Source of the DNA: Onthomorpha sp937906975
GTDB taxonomy: Bacteria; Bacteroidota; Bacteroidia; Bacteroidales; P3
Reading direction: 5' to 3'
NCBI GenBank assembly: GCA_045614605.1
Contig: JAZLDH010000020.1
Location: 1-13,651, forward strand
Length of the DNA stretch: 13,651 nucleotides
The translations under genes were made by a program, and so were the position numbers. Below, piece by piece: positions 13,237 through 13,651 of the stretch (the stretch's first letter is position 1; every line of letters begins with the position of its first letter). The notes beneath the pieces were generated by a model, which saw only the letters and a list, made by a program, of their open reading frames with translations, ran no database searches and was not told the origin of the DNA.

Positions 13237-13651
13237 TTATTTTACTACTATCTTTTGTGTTTTGCTTGCTTTGTTGTTGAATGCTTTTATCATATAAGCA
13301 CCTGCCGAAACGTTGTTTAGTGAGAAGTTTAAGGCTTTTGTTTCAAATACCTTTTGACCTAAGGCGTTGTAAACTTCTATTTGCAGGTCTGTTTCTGATG
13401 TTGCAATGTTTACAATGCGGTTATCGTTTGAGATATTAACCTCTAATTCTTCTGCGTCTGAGAGTCCAAGTGATTTCTTGATTAAGAGTTTAAAGCGGTT
13501 TGCATTTTCACCTGCTGAAATCTCTGTTGCGTATTCTTGTCCTTGAAGCAAGTCTATTGATTCTTCGCCATCAATTAGCGTTACGCTCAATCCTTCTGGA
13601 ATGTAGTTAGGACGGAATTTTACTTCTTTGTTTCCAAAGCTTTTTACGTTC
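13237..13651 (-). CDS. T9SS cargo protein, C-terminal fragment with type A sorting domain (continues past the right edge)
   Basis: The frame is open to the window edge, giving 137 visible residues; the in-frame TTG at 13590 is internal and not a start. The visible part has NVKSFGNKEVKFRPNYIPEG, then a beta-rich segment (SIDLLQGQEYATEISAGENA...RFKLLIKKS). The last roughly 70 residues are a type A T9SS sorting domain: the core LQIEVYNALGQKVFET, then LNNVSAGAYMIKAFNN, ending KTQKIVVK. Such domains direct export across the outer membrane by the Por machinery and are removed on attachment or release. In Porphyromonas and Tannerella the new C-terminus is joined to a linking sugar on A-LPS. The passenger is out of view, so its activity is unknown; the visible upstream block is the adhesin-like region that often precedes the sorting domain. 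Confidence 0.92.
   Translation of the reverse strand, partial: NVKSFGNKEVKFRPNYIPEGLSVTLIDGEESIDLLQGQEYATEISAGENANRFKLLIKKSLGLSDAEELEVNISNDNRIVNIATSETDLQIEVYNALGQKVFETKALNFSLNNVSAGAYMIKAFNNKASKTQKIVVK

Noticed and set aside
13237..13590. A complete 117-aa protein starting at TTG 13590
   Set aside because: The frame stays open to the right edge and the added residues continue the typical pre-sorting-domain sequence, so this is a fragment of a larger cargo protein.

Overview
The window comes from an AT-rich member of the Bacteroidota, probably Bacteroidales-like. The evidence is a C-terminal type IX secretion (T9SS) sorting domain at the right edge, and repeated matches to the Bacteroidota promoter (a TTTG or TTG element about 19-22 nt upstream of TAnnTTTG) in front of the genes. 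Shine-Dalgarno signals are weak, and most genes sit in compact single-direction operons.

Left part (1-2050, all minus strand). A small lipoprotein gene runs off the left edge and is broken by a 22-bp tandem duplication inside its signal peptide. Next comes a single-gene unit for an AAA ATPase of the AAA_14/DUF4143 type, whose promoter overlaps three 17-bp direct repeats spaced exactly 22 bp apart.

Central part (2043-10380, minus strand). Six tightly packed genes read leftwards from a divergent promoter region near 10381-10444. In transcription order they are a WbpD/WlbB-type sugar N-acetyltransferase, a WbpB/WlbA-type nucleotide-sugar 3-dehydrogenase, a FemAB/GNAT-like acyl- or aminoacyltransferase, a large FAD plus iron-sulfur 2-hydroxyacid dehydrogenase (YdiJ-like), a membrane nucleotide-sugar 4,6-dehydratase (FlaA1/WbpM/CapD type) and a GT4 glycosyltransferase. 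This is a nucleotide-sugar and surface-glycan operon. WbpB enzymes are known to recycle NADH by reducing 2-oxoglutarate to 2-hydroxyglutarate. An embedded 2-hydroxyglutarate-dehydrogenase-like enzyme would close that cycle, which is the most interesting functional hypothesis here. WbpB, WbpD and a FemAB-like transferase in a T9SS organism also recall the Wbp/Vim route that makes the linking sugar on T9SS cargo in Porphyromonas and Tannerella. The WbpA, WbpE and WbpI partners are not in the window.

Right part (10445-12639, plus strand). mnmA (tRNA 2-thiouridylase) and a second GT4 glycosyltransferase form a two-gene operon fired from a divergent, apparently near-leaderless promoter. A 29-bp element (28 of 29 identical) lies just after the last gene of both the leftward and rightward operons, so the two copies bracket the glycan/mnmA block in opposite orientation.

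Far right (12640-13651). A strong intrinsic terminator is followed by a monocistronic gene for a 94-residue secreted protein with an unusual C-terminal hydrophobic plus basic tail, its own terminator, a bidirectional terminator, and the C-terminal end of a minus-strand T9SS cargo protein that continues beyond the window. I found no tRNA, rRNA, CRISPR array, transposase or plasmid origin.
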